From positions 15,258,726 through 15,322,725 of the forward strand of contig OU744731.1 of the NCBI GenBank assembly GCA_916613615.1: a stretch of 64,000 bases of DNA, in the 5' to 3' direction. Source of the DNA: Steromphala cineraria. Its lineage: Eukaryota > Mollusca > Gastropoda > Trochida > Trochidae. How positions within the stretch are numbered: the first letter of the stretch is position 1; each line of letters opens with the position of its first letter. A program made the translations under genes and the position numbers. The notes beneath the pieces were generated by a model. It was given only the letters and a program-made list of their open reading frames with translations, was not told where the DNA came from and made no database searches. Shown piece after piece: positions 43,701 through 57,265 of this stretch.

Positions 43701-44764
43701 GCTAATTGCGACTACTATGGGTGGGAGGAAGTTTATTCTAATAACCGTCATTGCCACCGCGACTTTGATCTTGAGAGAAGCAAGAGGATCTAATATAATT
43801 ACATGCTTTTATGAATAAAGGTTCGTGGTATCTCTGCAATTTCATAACTAGGGTCTTTACGATGGGCTCTGAGAAGGAAACCGCTGTGATTTGCCACTCT
43901 CAACACTAGCCATTGATTCTAATTGTCCGTTTGTTCATCTGATTCATACTGGGGAACAGTTTCTGTCGACACCGGTTTCCTTTGTCCGCTGGGCACACAT
44001 CCCCATAAAGATTGTTTGACTTTTAAACAAGTTCTTCATCAAATTCCCATTTTGTGTTGTTCTGGGCTCTTTATGCAAGAATATGATATTTCGTTATTGA
44101 TTTATGGTCTTAATAACGCTTCATATTCAAATCATATCCAATGACGCTGCTTTCATTCTTAACATCATTGTTTCTTTCATATATTAATTCATGTCTTTCC
44201 TCTTTCGTTCTCTGCATATGTATCTGTAAATTAACAATACAAATAATGATAACAACACCTTACTGTCATCAGTAAATTTCAACATGTAAAACTACATTGA
44301 TTGAGTCTAAACACCTGGCAGCCACAGTTTTAATTTACTAATAATGCTGAATTTCTAACAGTCAACAACAACTCACTTCTTTCAACGTATTACGCAACCG
44401 GAAATCGATCCCTGGACTCTTCCGGAAAACTCTACCAACTGAACAACGCCACCGGTCAATTCTGGTTAAGAAATTCATTCTAAGGAATTTTTCAAGCATA
44501 TTTCCATTGCTTTCCATGGACACTTACGTGATAACAAATAAAAGTCAATAGATGTTCGATGTAATCTTAAATGCTTCTAGAAGGCTTACACAGTCTTCGT
44601 GCTTTCAAATTGTCGCTTGCCTCAATGTCAGGTCTGCAGACATCTGAGATCGCTGATGTGAGAGTCCAAGTAAACATCTCGCCTGATACTGGACACAGCT
44701 GTTTGGGTAGCTGTAGGTACAACATTCGTGACATTTGGTCTCACTCGGACACACGCAAGTGATA
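37761..44764. other. Non-coding stretch with GC-richer unique islands
   Basis: No credible exon in about 7 kb. Ordinary AT-rich sequence alternates with islands of unique, less AT-rich sequence at about 39.85-40.35, 41.0-41.9 and 43.4-43.9 kb. The last contains a TCF/LEF-like CTTTGATC at 43763-43770, TTGTCAACAA and CTAATTGC. Open frames here are short and lack domains. Confidence 0.4.
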
Positions 44765-45360
44765 GGTCAGTAAGTCACGGGGTACAGACAGTAAGTCACC
44801 GGGTACATGTGTGCATATGCTGACACAGAAGTCATGAGGTCCAGTATAGTATTTGTAATATGTTCAGCAAGTAATGATGTAAAAATCAGTGCGTCATGAT
44901 GTACACATGATCATACCAAAGCATGAGGAACAGACTGGCATAAGTCATGATTAATACGACAGAGTCAGTCCGTAAGTCATGAAAATATAGTCGGTAGTGA
45001 TGAGGTACAGTCAGTTAGTCATAAGGTATAGTCAGCAAGTCATGAGGTGTAGTCGACAAGGTCATGGGGTCATAAAAATAGCGCCAGTAAGTCATGAGGT
45101 ACAGTCAGCAAGTCATGAGGTGTAGTCGACAAGATCATGAGGTCATTAAAATAGCGTCAGTAAGTATTAAGGTACAATCAGCAAGTCATGAGGTGTAGTC
45201 GACAAGGCCATGAGGTCATGAAAATAGCGTCAGTAACTAAAGTCATATTGTACAGTCAGCAAGTCATGAGGTGTAGTCGACAAGATCATGAGGTAACTTG
45301 GATTTATCAGAGCTTTTGAGGAAAAGCAAATAAGTCATTAAGTGTCGTCAGTACAATATG
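44765..45360. repeat. Degenerate tandem repeat around GTCAGTAAGTCATGAGGTAC
   Basis: Units of about 70 bp combine CAGTCAGCAAGTCATGAGGT, GTAGTCGACAAG, TCATGAGGTCAT and AAAATAGCGTCAGTAA. The best four copies lie between about 45010 and 45300, with more decayed GTCAGTAAGTCA units on either side. It is an old minisatellite with a short motif inside a longer one. Confidence 0.82.
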
Positions 45361-48308
45361 AATTAAAGTCAAGTCGAAACGGATCAATACCATACAATGT
45401 ACGGGACCAGCAAGCAGTCGTGAGATATTAACGGGGGACTTCTTCATAAGGTACGTAGGTGAGGGGCAGAGAAATGCAAAAGGGTACAGTTAGCCTCAAG
45501 TGCCTGGGAAAGTCACAGAAAATAGTCAGTAAGACATCCAGTTTCATTGAAAACAGAGAATTCATCACTCGAACATTGCTTTAGTTTTGATCAGAGAAGT
45601 GCTCGATCGGGTTCGTGTCAGGTAACCGTTGTCTGAGACATTTCACCCCACTTGAATAAACCAATCAGAGGCCTGCTCGAATATCACACAGTGCCAAAGG
45701 TCTTCTAGCCTCACCATTGATTGGTTGAAATGCAAAGGTCACGGCCTTTTGAGGGTATAATCAGATCAGTATTTCAATATTCAAATTTGTTCATTTCATT
45801 TTATGTCTGTTTTGTAGGCCATTTGCCCATATACAATTTTAATATAATTCGCAAATATGAGTAGCAAATAAGAGTATAAAACAGTAACGTTACTTCAGGA
45901 GATTTCACACTTTCTAAGAGCAAGAAATATATATTTTGCATATTTCAACAATGAATTACATTTGCTGATAATTAACTCAAGATTATATTCTAATTTGTTA
46001 TTCTGTCTAGAAGATGGAACAAATTAATATATCACAAGTTTATGCGTTACGTTCAAACAAAATTTTAATTAAATTTTCAAAAGGCCACAGTCACACATTT
46101 TACAGATTTTATTAACATTGATACCCCGAATATCTCAGGTGAAGTGCATGTAATCTTTAATAATATATAATATAATAATATATTTGATTAATGGAAGATA
46201 CATTAGATTCAATATTTAAGAACGATTTAAGTTCTTTGAAATGTAAGGACTCGTGTTATTTACCAAAGAAATGTTGTTAATTACAGTCAGCAATTTGATT
46301 CTTGAAATTAGACATTAATTATATCATTGAATTACAAGCCTAATATATTTGAGATTTTATGTAAGTGATTGCAATGTTGAAGAGTACAACAACATTTCGA
46401 AGTCAAGAGTTGATCATCTAAGACTTTGTTTTTCAGCAAGATATATTTTGGGTCATTGGCACACCAAAAGACGAAAAGCAAAAAATGTTAATGGACTCAC
46501 AAAATCATTATGGTTATGTACTGAATATAAAACACAATACATGGTTAAGACAATTGCTCCAAAATAGCTTTGTAAAAAAACCCATAAATTTATAGAAATA
46601 ATTTCGTTGATATTGATAAACATTTTTAAGTTATCTAGTTTTTGAAAATAATAAATTATGTCCATGAACCTTAGAAGTTAGAAGCAGTCAAAATAAAGAA
46701 CGAAATTCTTCCAATTTCTCGTTTTATCTGCTATAGACAAATAATTTATGATGTATAAAACAATCGTCACTTCTTCATTACGACATACACACTTTACAAC
46801 GTGTTTTTTAATCACGGAAACTTCATTTTGCTGATAAAAACCTTGATTTAGAAAGTAATAAGTGTTTCTTTTATTACCATGAGTTGTTCTTTCGCAGATT
46901 AAAGATGGCAGTAAGGATAGATAAGAAACACACTAGCACGTGTGAACATGTATATTTCGACCTTTGACCTGAACAAGTGGAGGTGTGTCAATACGCGCGT
47001 GTTACAAGGCACTTTACACCTCCGCTTTGGCTGTCTCAATCCGCCTAATTACTCCACCAATTCAGCTTCTTAACATCAGCGCTTCTAACCGCGGACAGAG
47101 TTGTTCCTTCAAGCCGCTATATTCGCTCATTACGATAAAGAATTTGCCTAATTATCACCAATTTTCTCTGAAATGTGGCAGTTTGTCGCGATAAGGTAAA
47201 AGCTGCAGTACGTGCTTACAACAATAGCAAAAGGTAGATAAGGTAATAGGGAGGGGCAGCGTTCTGAATGAGAAGGGAGGGAGGGGGTGAGGGGGTAACG
47301 ATCAACACCTGCATATTCAGGTAATCGGAAATATTGATAATAGTGTAGTTGTGATTTGCTGTCCATTTCATTATTCAAAGTCTTTCAAGGGATATCTGCA
47401 GCATGTTTTAAACATGATATCAGTCACCTCTCCCTAAGACAATGTATGAATAAGTATAGGAAGTGCGATTTATTGTTTCACACCAATCACTTTGGAAGCT
47501 TTATGTTCAATATTTGAGGGACAGTTGTGATAGTTGTTTTACAGGTATTATTCTTACTCTACGTATACTAGCACGTACACTGTATGAAGTGCCTATATAT
47601 GGTGATGGCCCTTCACTAAACATATCTTATGGGTAATGTACGAGAAATAACAGTATTACAAAGAAGGCAAATACAAGTTGCTTGAAATGTGCAGTGTTTG
47701 TTGTTTCAGCGAACTTAATATACAAGTAAGATCAGCAAATAGAATATCAGAAATATAAGTTCAATTTACAATTTTTGTTCGACCAATAATCAATTTAATG
47801 TTATACTATATTCTATAAATATACCAAAAAGCAATAGACTGTTTCCTTCAACTCGATGATTAACTGAAACACTTGGTCTCTCTTTGGTTCATAGTAGAGA
47901 TGATCATAGATGCTAGACATATACAAAAAATCATGATGATTTAAAATAAAATCCTATCCACATACATTATGTGAATTATTATTGGAATTTGAGGTTTTAA
48001 CTATAAAATCAATCACTTTGATGCATGGAGCTTATAATAGGTAATTGTGACATTTGCACTGATAAATTGGTCGATTAAATTGAATCAGTAACTGCGTCAC
48101 AGTTTTCTCCTTGAATCCAAAACATCACATGAGAGCGTATATACTTTCTTCGTCTCAGATATTCTCCATTTTTTTCATTATGTCAGAAAAGCGCCGAATA
48201 TTTTGCACTTTTTTCCTTATTTGATATGGGTACAGTTTTCAATTGAAAAATAATCAATCCCGATGCATCGGTTATTTTATAAAAATATTTCTTTTCGATA
48301 AATAATAC
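45361..48308. other. Non-coding stretch
   Basis: No gene supported. An island at 46.98-47.21 kb is less AT-rich and contains CTAATTACTCC, CTAATTATCACC and GATAAGG, typical of homeodomain and GATA sites. An open frame there (46985-47194) has no domain. Confidence 0.4.
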
Positions 48309-48658
48309 TTAAAGGATCAGTAGCACATTTTTAGGGGGATTATAAATTAGTATCAGGAAAATGAAAAATAATGGTTCCAATTGAATGACAATGCATTTAA
48401 ACAAAAAGGAGCAGTAATAATTTAAATATTTTATAAGTTTAGCCTTGCGATTCCTTTTTCTTGCACAAAATGAATTAAAGATGTTCACACAAAATTGCCG
48501 CCTATGAATTTTAAGTGAATCGTCATACTTTGTCCTCTGACTATGGATAATGGTTTGTGTTATGAGATTTTTGACACTATCAAAATAATACATTTAGCAT
48601 TTAAAGTGAAAAATATAAAATACAAAATTATCAAAAAACGTGCTACTGCCCCTTTAAA
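48309..48658 (+). repeat. TTAA-flanked MITE, copy E
   Basis: It runs from TTAAAGGATCAGTAGCACAT to ACGTGCTACTGCCCCTTTAA, 350 bp, in the opposite orientation to copies B-D. Internal blocks TGAATTAAAGATGTTCACAC, GTCATACTTTGTCCTCTGAC and TTTTGACACTATCAAAATAA match copy F. Confidence 0.93.
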
Positions 48659-49386
48659 CTTCTTAATCCTTTCGAACCATTGTTGCAGGACAAAGGTACA
48701 GACCATTACATCCATCCGTGTATCTCTACTATTGATTATAAAGGAGCGTAGAGAGGTTGAAGCGGCCTTAAAATGTCCACGCTGAAATCAATATTTCGAT
48801 GTTGCAAAAATCATCGCCTGTACAAAGAGCCATATCAATTTTTTGCACGGGAAGCTTGCGACTGACACTTTGGCAATTTCGCATTGGAGTTTTTATTGTT
48901 GAAATTGTTTTTTTTTCAATGAAAAAAAGTACAATTCATTTCTAGCATGTTTTGATTGAACACAACTTTGTTACAAATCGTTTTTCAAAAAATCTAATTG
49001 TACAAATTCAATATAGTGTATAAAAGCATTTTACTAAATATGTTTTAAGAAACTATCATATTAATCTGTATAACGTAGCCGTGCTGGAATCGTGCAAAAA
49101 CCTGAAAGTTTTATGTAGAAAAAAATAAATACTGAAGTTTATTCTCTGCATTTGAATTGTAAAGATGCAAATCGATTTTGTTGCTACATCGCTGTATGTG
49201 TTTGGGGTACTTATTTTAAAGACACAATTTTCATTGCAATAAACCCCAAGACATCTGCCAATGTCATGTTTGATTAAAAATATCATTTGTTGCGATTTAT
49301 AACATTTTCACAGCTGGAATTGTGTTTAACAGTTTCCCTGATATACATGTAGAAACTGTAATGCTCAAATCGCCATATTTAAATGT
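48659..49386. other. Spacer between two MITE copies
   Basis: AT-rich unique sequence of 728 bp between copies E and F. No gene or other repeat seen. Confidence 0.4.
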
Positions 49387-49751
49387 TTAAAGGGGCAGTA
49401 GCACGTTTTTAGGGGGGATATAAGATGATGTCAGGAAAATGAAAATTAATGGTTCAAATCAAAAGACAATGTATTTAAACTAAATGGAGCAGTAATAATT
49501 CAAATATAGAACGTCAAGTTTAGCCATGCGATTCCTTTTTCGTACACAAAATGAATTAAAGGTGTTCACACAAAAATGGCCGCCAATGGATTTTATGTGA
49601 ATCGTCATACTTTGTCCTCTGACTATGAATGATTGGATTGTTTAATGAAATTTTTGACACTGTGAAAATAAGTCATTTAGCATTAACTTACTAATATCAG
49701 TGAAAATTTTAAAATATAAAATTATCAAAAAACGTGCTACTGCCCCTTTAA
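49387..49751 (+). repeat. TTAA-flanked MITE, copy F
   Basis: It runs from TTAAAGGGGCAGTAGCACGT to ACGTGCTACTGCCCCTTTAA: 365 bp with perfect 20-bp inverted ends. The order is AGGGGGGATATAAG, GATGTCAGGAAAATGAAAAT, TGAATTAAAGGTGTTCACAC, ATGGCCGCCAATGGATTTT, then the right end. This is the best-preserved plus-orientation copy. Confidence 0.95.
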
Positions 49752-52479
49752 GAGGCATTCTATATCAAGTATTGTGTCAAATGTTGCATGTCTCTAAATA
49801 CAGACGGTGGTTATCACAAAACTTTGCACTTCACGATAATATTTGTATTGTTTCCCGATTAATTAATTGCTTCTTCTCTTGTTCCCTTAATATTCTGAAT
49901 AAACCAAACAACAATTTAAAATTTTAACAAAAATCACAATTAGTCAAGTGAAATATGCTCAAATGCCCAGTTAGTTTTATAAAAGACAATTTCGCTTTCT
50001 TATTCTTCCTTCTAAAACGCAAAAATTAGACATGTGGCATATACAAAAATTAAGAGATGTTATAATTTTACATTTGTGATGAAAATATATGCTTTTTAAA
50101 ATAAAATAGACACTTCCTTGAAGATGAAGATCACCTGTTGGACTACACTGATGAACTGATTTGTATACAACTAACTGATAAATAAAGAAACGTGGCCACC
50201 AAGAGACTTCTGTCAGAGAAATGCTACTTTGAATCCATATGATAGGCACACATTTCGTCACAATTTCATATCATCAAATTATCTGTTCATATACAATGGG
50301 GTCCTGACATCGCTTTTTATTTTTTTCCGACAATATGTTTGGAATTAAGATTTCAAATATATGATTAATCAATATCAGTACATTTAAGAGCCATTGAGAA
50401 TTTGGCAAGTAAACTCGAGAATTTTGCATGGAAACTTTACCTTTAAACATTTTTGGGTAATTCCTTGACCCAACATATCTTATCAAATTTCATATCAGAG
50501 TTCGACAAATGACTACCTAAACAATGAAAAAAAAAGATTCATAGAAAGAAGAAATGAAACAACTTAAAATACTTATTATTTGCATGCAAAAAAACAATTC
50601 TGATTTAATGAGTTGATGATTGATAGATCAGAAATGAATTACCCAAAACATTTAACAAGAACGTAAATCGTTTACAGAGATTTAGTCCAAATACAAGGAT
50701 CACCAAATACAAGCATCACTGTTTTGTCTAGCAGTTATCAAACAGCTGTGAAAACAAAAAGCATTATATAATTATGCTATTTGACTGTTCTGTTACTTCA
50801 TGTGTTGTTATCTAAACTATTTGGTTTGGATAAAGCCGTTTAGCCCAAAGTACTTCATTATACATTATGCATGCAGATACAGTGACGATGGCAATTTCAG
50901 TTCTTGATATTGAAAACATGCATTGAAAATATATTTCACAACTAACATTAAAGAGCATTTTTATTTCAGAAAGCCCTCGGATTATTAAATAGTGTCTGTC
51001 CATACTGCTTCCCAAGTCTAGCAATACGTAGTATAAATCAACCAGTTGAAAGAGCTTAGTTTCATTTTAAAAACAAAAACTTGTGAAATAAAAATCGTCC
51101 GTTGATTCTTCCATGTCCGTTTCCCTAAAGTTGTAATCCACAATGTTTTCTAACTCATTTATTGTCATATATCACGTTTCTTTGGTAGGTTATCTGAATG
51201 TTGACAGCATACCGTAACTGTATAATATAAAATGTATGTTTAGTAAATGAAAGTGAAACTCTAATGATAAACTTAGATTTATGAATGTGAACCTAAAGAT
51301 CTAAACTGACATCCAGTATCTCTAATACATTTATTTGCAATTTTTTACCAAAACTCTATATCATTGAATACTATTTCTAGACAGGGGCCCGGAAGTTTTC
51401 CATACTGAACGTATAGTCACGTTTTTCAAGAGATTATGTTTTGAAACAGAGTGAAGTTTAAAAGATTTCACGATTCAGTCTCTGGGTTAAAACTAATTTC
51501 GCTTAATCAAAAGTAAACTATTTCTGTACTATTTCATTTCTGTATTTACAATTCAATGTTGAGAAAAACAAATCCATATATACTGTATTACAGTATTGAG
51601 GGTTCCATGCGTAAGTTCTGACTTTCCATCGTCACTAGTTATTTACAAATATCTTATTATATTGCCTAGAATAAAATTGTTTCTGGTTTCTGCCCTCGTC
51701 AGTTTCAAACCTTATTTTCAAAATGTTTTCATTTGTAATGATTGGAACTTTTTTTCATATATATAGAAATATTGGAACATGGACTTGTCAAATGCATTGC
51801 GTATATATGTTCATGTAGGTCTTTAAATATGTTTTTCGCATAAATGAACTTATATAAAGATTAAATTTGGGGTTTTTATTCTCTAAAAAATGTTATATTC
51901 AGTTACCCAAAATTGTAAAAAAAACTAACAACTTTTTAATATTTGTATTCAATCATATACCTATCTAGTTCTCCGACTAACTTCGGTCTCCGAAGCAATC
52001 CAAATTATGGAACTATACTTCCCATACAGACTTATTTGTTGATTATGTCCCAAAACTTAGACAGCCACAACTTAGACAGTCACATCAGACACTCGAGTAG
52101 ATGATTAATTAACACAACATCCATGGCTGAAATGGAACAGTCCTATAAGTCCTCCCCTAGCTTATTCTGATCAAATGGGAGATAACTTTGAAGTAATGGG
52201 AATTTTTGAAAATATAATTTTCTATGATAATGGAAACAGAAAAGTATGTGTTAAATGTTCAGTTGTTTCCATTTGTGTACGAAATATATGATATAACTGG
52301 CTTTGTGAGTCTTAAAAAACGTTGCACAATTAAAAACGGTTGCAACCAATCAGGGTTACATTTGGAACACACTATTTGCAATAGCACATCCAAACACTCA
52401 AGTGGGGTCCATTGCAGAGTTTGAACTGGCACAAAATTCTCAAAATGTAATTTTCATTTCACCATCTAAATGACACACA
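49752..52479. other. AT-rich non-coding stretch
   Basis: No gene supported in about 2.7 kb. A short imperfect duplication (AACTTAGACAG[CT]CACA) lies near 52058-52085. Confidence 0.4.
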
Positions 52480-52650
52480 TTTCTTAAAGTGTGAAATAAT
52501 GTGATATTTATCTATTCATGGAATGATTTAACGTGTAAAATTTAATGAATTTCATTTCCCAAAATGGCATACATTATTCTTAAAGTGTGAAATAATGTGA
52601 AATTTATCTATTCATGGAATGATTTAAAGTGTAAAATTTAATGAAAATAA
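52480..52650. repeat. About 98-bp imperfect tandem duplication
   Basis: TTCTTAAAGTGTGAAATAAT, ATTTATCTATTCATGGAATG and GTGTAAAATTTAATGAA occur twice in order, starting near 52480 and 52578. Confidence 0.85.
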
Positions 52651-52679
52651 AACTGATTGTATAAAGATTTGCGCAATGT

Positions 52680-53470
52680 CCACAACGCCAGTTATCCAAC
52701 ACATGCCCCTCGATTACCCGCTCTTTACTACCTGAGATACTTTATAAAATACTATCAAACAGAGGTTTTGCCACGCTTGGCCGACTTTAATGGGAGTCTA
52801 TACAATGATAATCACTGACACCTGAGTAGCACGTTACGCCAGGCCTCTTATACATTATCAATAAAAGCAATTAGAAAAACACTGCAGTGAGGGGACGGAT
52901 GTCATTTTGATTCGGGCTATTACTAATATTGAATGAAATGATAAATCCTGTGTCTGTGTCAAAGTGGGGATCCGTGTCAACCCATTAGACCAGACAATTT
53001 ACTAATGACTCCGAAATCTGATAAATACGCAATTTCAATCCTTGTAGAAAAATATTGAGATCCCATGCTGTTTGGATAGAGGGAAATTGAGTTAAACAAT
53101 CCCGCGTAAACAATATCTAATTTCTTCACAATGAGCCTCTCTAGTCATGCAGAGATAAGAATCGCTAATTTACTTCAGCGTAATTCATATTTAAGCGAGG
53201 CGTATACTAGTTCAGGTCTGGGGGCTTGTATTGGAACAAGCTTGGTTTCAACGTCATGGCTTAGTTTCTCTTAGAGCACGAGATTAGTAACCCGGATTAT
53301 TGGCATTGTCGGGGATAATCCGCAATACGTCGTAAGGCAGTCTTCAGACTATAATCTTACCTACTGTTTGTGCCCAGAGACTTAGAGTGATTGATGCCTT
53401 ATCGCTGTAGTAGTAATTCGGTAAAATGATTAATTAACTCAAGTCACTCTATTAAAAGCCGAGTTCTTTG
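52680..53470. promoter_or_regulatory. Candidate conserved regulatory island
   Basis: Unique, less AT-rich sequence with no coding frame but many recognisable factor-like sites: CGGATTATT at 53293, GGATAATCC at 53313-53321 (bicoid/Otx-type GGATTA and its reverse), TAAACAATATC (forkhead-type) near 53106, TGATTGATG (Hox/Pbx-type) near 53388 and GATTAATTAACTC. Site matches alone do not prove function. Confidence 0.3.
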
Positions 53471-53960
53471 TTACCGTTATGTGCCTGGTTGATAGGGCAG
53501 ATTATTGTGATAAATGTCTGTTATTGCTACTTGGTTAAATGTTTAAATAAATGCATGAATGTTGGTTTGTTCGTTCAGGCCCTTGCGTCAGAAGAACATC
53601 AATTGAGGATACTTGACAGAATTTATTGTCATTTGTTGCAGAATAGTGGAGGAATATTGATTTGCAGGATAGTTCCCTTGGGCTGCTATAATGCAATATA
53701 ATCACTTAGTGAATTATAGATAAGTAATGATAGATGTCTACAACACTGGCGTTGAAAAATGGTTGACTTAAAGATATGATCTCTTTTATGGGTTGTGAAG
53801 AATTAAACATTGGGTGATATTTTATTCAGATCAGTTATGCAAAGTCGATCGTAATGATATGCGTTGGAAATCCTTTAGTCGTCAGGGGTATTGCAATAGA
53901 CAAGACTTAATACTTGTTATCAATATTTAATCAAACGTTAAAGACAATGTTGCCCATCCT

Positions 53961-54155
53961 CTAGACTAACATTTAGTCTCAGAAATATTTTTTTTCAATA
54001 TTGACAATATTTTTAAACAAATAATGTATTACTAGCATAACAAAATGGAGCCCCGAAGATGCTTCCTAAAGCTGAGCAATCTAGATTTGCTCATTTCTAG
54101 ACTTAGTTGGTCATCAATTAAATATTTTTGCTTTAGGGTCTGGATGACAGACTAC
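53961..54155 (+). repeat. Dispersed repeat 2, copy 1
   Basis: CTAGACTAAC, TTTAGTCTCAG, TTTTTTCAATATTGACAATA, ATGGAGCCC, GAAGATGCT and GGTCATCAATTAAATATTTT recur in the same order at 58121-58305. The two copies are about 85-90 percent alike by eye. Confidence 0.85.
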
Positions 54156-57100
54156 TCACCCTCCCACGAAAAGGAAAAAAACTGCAATTCTTTCTTACTT
54201 CCGTTATTTCAATCAAAGTATGGAAACTTACAATATCAGTAAAACTTTCGATGTTTTGTCATCGTGACATCAAAGAGTAATGCCAATTTGAGAGACTCCA
54301 TCCTTGTACTAAACTCCAAATGAGTTCTTCAGTCTATAACAAATCGAGGGCTGTAGAAATGCCTATGTTCGTCTATGTTGCTAATGGTGAGTGATAGGTA
54401 TACTTCAAGCATGCATTTATACCACCTGAATTTTTTAAGAGATGATATTTTTTAATGTTCTTTACTATCATTATTATTCCTTAGTGATAACAGTTATAAA
54501 TCATATTTTCGTTTATATCACATGGAAGTCTAAAAGAAGGTAATTAAGAAATGGCATCAAGATGTACTCTAACATAGGTAAATAAAATACATGTAGGTAA
54601 AAAATCTGTCTACCTTCTTTACATTATCATTTGGTTAGCGTCTTTTGTTTAAAATCATTTAAGTCCCCAAGCAATCTCATTGTCAACGACAATGTATTTG
54701 TGTGCCACAGTTTAATATGTTCATTGCAAGGAATTCCAGTATTTGAACCATTTATTTTCTAATATGAAGAGACTGGCAATCAACATTGTCTCACACAAAT
54801 TAGTTCACACGATCCCTTATTCTGACGTCTTCCATTGTTAATTTCAGAACCTTTTCTTTCTTCCTTCCCTTACCAACCAACCAACAACTGTTGACGTCAA
54901 AATATAGTTGTGAACCACGATTCCGTTGGAGTGTCATTTGTTCATGTAAATACAAATAATCATAAATTGATCAACGTTAGAACTAACTTTCTAACTCTTT
55001 ATTAATTATTTGCTTACATAAACATGCAAATGAGTATCAATAGGACATAATAGGGGTGATAATTATCAGTTTATAACGCGTAATGTTGTCTCTGAAATGT
55101 CCAGTGGCATGGTTTACTGTTATACTTCCTCTACTTACTCTACGGACAAATTCAGTTTCCTTGAATAACGCCTTCCTATTCAAGACACACTACCATTTTG
55201 CCACCGAGCATTGTCATATTTGTTTCCAGCGATATCTCTTTCCAAGACATTAATTTCTAATATCAATACACATTGATACCGGATGAATGAAATGTTGCAT
55301 AAATTTGCTTCTGAAATGTTCAGTTAATCCATTGACATACTTTAGCCTTCTATTCAAGACATACTAACCATTCCAACCTGTTGACAATGACTTTGAAATA
55401 TTTGTTTACCACGATGTCCCTGGCTATACAATACTAAGGAGAAACTGGAAGAAAGAAAGTTAGCAACTTGTTCCTCACGCCTTGCATTCCTGTATGAAGA
55501 ATAAGGAGTTAAAAGGGCTATTTAGTCGTCCTTTGTTGGAGCCTTGTCCTAACAAGAGTGACAGACCTGAGACAAATGAGCCATGTGATTATAGTGGACT
55601 TGTGAATCACCCTACCCAACCCTATCCGATTCCAAGACCCATACAGGGCACAATGGGACTCTTGAGATAAGTAAACTTCCACGGGAGACCAAGTGCTTCT
55701 AACTATTGCTGAAGACCCTGCTGATTGTCCTCGGGCAAATTACTTGTCCATTTTTGTGTTATTAGGAAGGTTACAATCCCGAGATCAAAGGCCACGTTCT
55801 CTGATCAAGGTCCGGCGTTTACTAGAAATATGTTATGTTTGTGTCGGGTTACATACGTTCCCGTCAAGACGGCTTGACGTTCCCCGTCCCCTGATCTGCA
55901 TTCCGGTCCTAGAATAAGGGTTGTCAACACTCCAGTAGACAGATGACTGATTAGGCTTTTTCAAAGCCACACGATACTCTATTAAAGATATTTAGCGCCA
56001 TTAAAGCATGATAATGGCTGCCGTGTTGGACGACAAGTGTCCACAATGATTGTACACGTTTAATGAATTTTTGATATACCCATTTCCATGTATTGTTTTG
56101 TCTAGCTGGCGGTGAATCGAGGTGTCAAATCATTTGATTGTGTTACGGTAATTGATTACCTAAACGCTACGGTTGATATGTTATTCGTCCAAGTCATTAG
56201 GGAAGTAGCCGCTTAACACGCATTTCCCATAGACCGACGACAATTAGTTGTTTGAGTCTGAAAGGGAATAAAGGCGAAGCGATAAGTGCTGGGAGATGAC
56301 AATACACCATAACAAATACCATTGTTCCTGTGCTATAATACGCAAGTCTTGGATAATTCTTCATGAATAAATAAATGTTGTCTTATTGTGCGCTGATGCT
56401 TCCTATGTAAGATGATAGTTTAGCATCAGTTTTGAATCAATGACCGTGTGGAAGACAACTGTCATGGGATTATTTACCCTGCTCAAGGAAGACGTTTTGG
56501 GAACATATGTGAGGCACGTCTAATCGACAAGGATTGTCCATCGTCATTAGTCATGCAAGTTGTTCTAATCCGTCCTTCTTGGTCTGTTAGATATTCACCT
56601 GAGAAGTGGACCATTCAAGTCTGTCCTTGTCATGTGTGTAGTTTGAGTCACATATGCCTGACGTTGTAGTTGGTATCATTGTATCTACAATACTGACTGT
56701 TATTGAAATATATTGATTTCAGATTTAAAGTTGGTATTTTGATGGAAAACCGCACAATGTACGGCGGTTATTTCGTAAAACGTACTTTTAGAAACTTTCT
56801 CGAGGTTACAGAATGACGATTTTGTGTTGAAAATATTTGTTTGGTAAGTTCAGTTTCAATCGTCTAAATAAGAATACACAGTTTTTGCGCATTTACTGCA
56901 ATAATATAAGTAGTGACATACTGTCAATATGAGAACACCTTGCCTAGTAACGATTGTAGTAGCGCGAATCCCGTATCTGTTCGCTTGTGATGTCATAAAA
57001 TCATCATTTGTGACGTCACTAAACTTGAAAGCGACCTCCGGTAGGGAAGTCGGCTGTTATATGAATGATTCTTAGAGGATGAAATTGAATAGAATCGGAA

Positions 57101-57265
57101 ATAAAGAAAGTATCACCCTCGCAAGAGTGTCGTAAGACTCCTCTGAAACTTCTGAGATACCTCCTAGGTTAATAATTTCTTTAAATGCTTCGTAATGAAT
57201 TATTGTCAACATTTATAGCACTTATCAAAGTGACACTATGATTGACATGATAACTAGTAATAGTA
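54156..57265. other. Non-coding stretch with an island at 55.4-56.3 kb
   Basis: No gene supported. The island at 55.4-56.3 kb is GC-richer and contains a near-palindromic homeodomain-like site at 56147-56160. Open frames at 55482-55917 are short and lack domains. Confidence 0.4.
56147..56160. promoter_or_regulatory. Paired-class homeodomain dimer-like site
   Basis: GGTAATTGATTACC contains TAAT-TG-ATTA, two TAAT half-sites facing each other with two bases between, a spacing described for paired-class homeodomains. It is a sequence match only. Confidence 0.25.
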
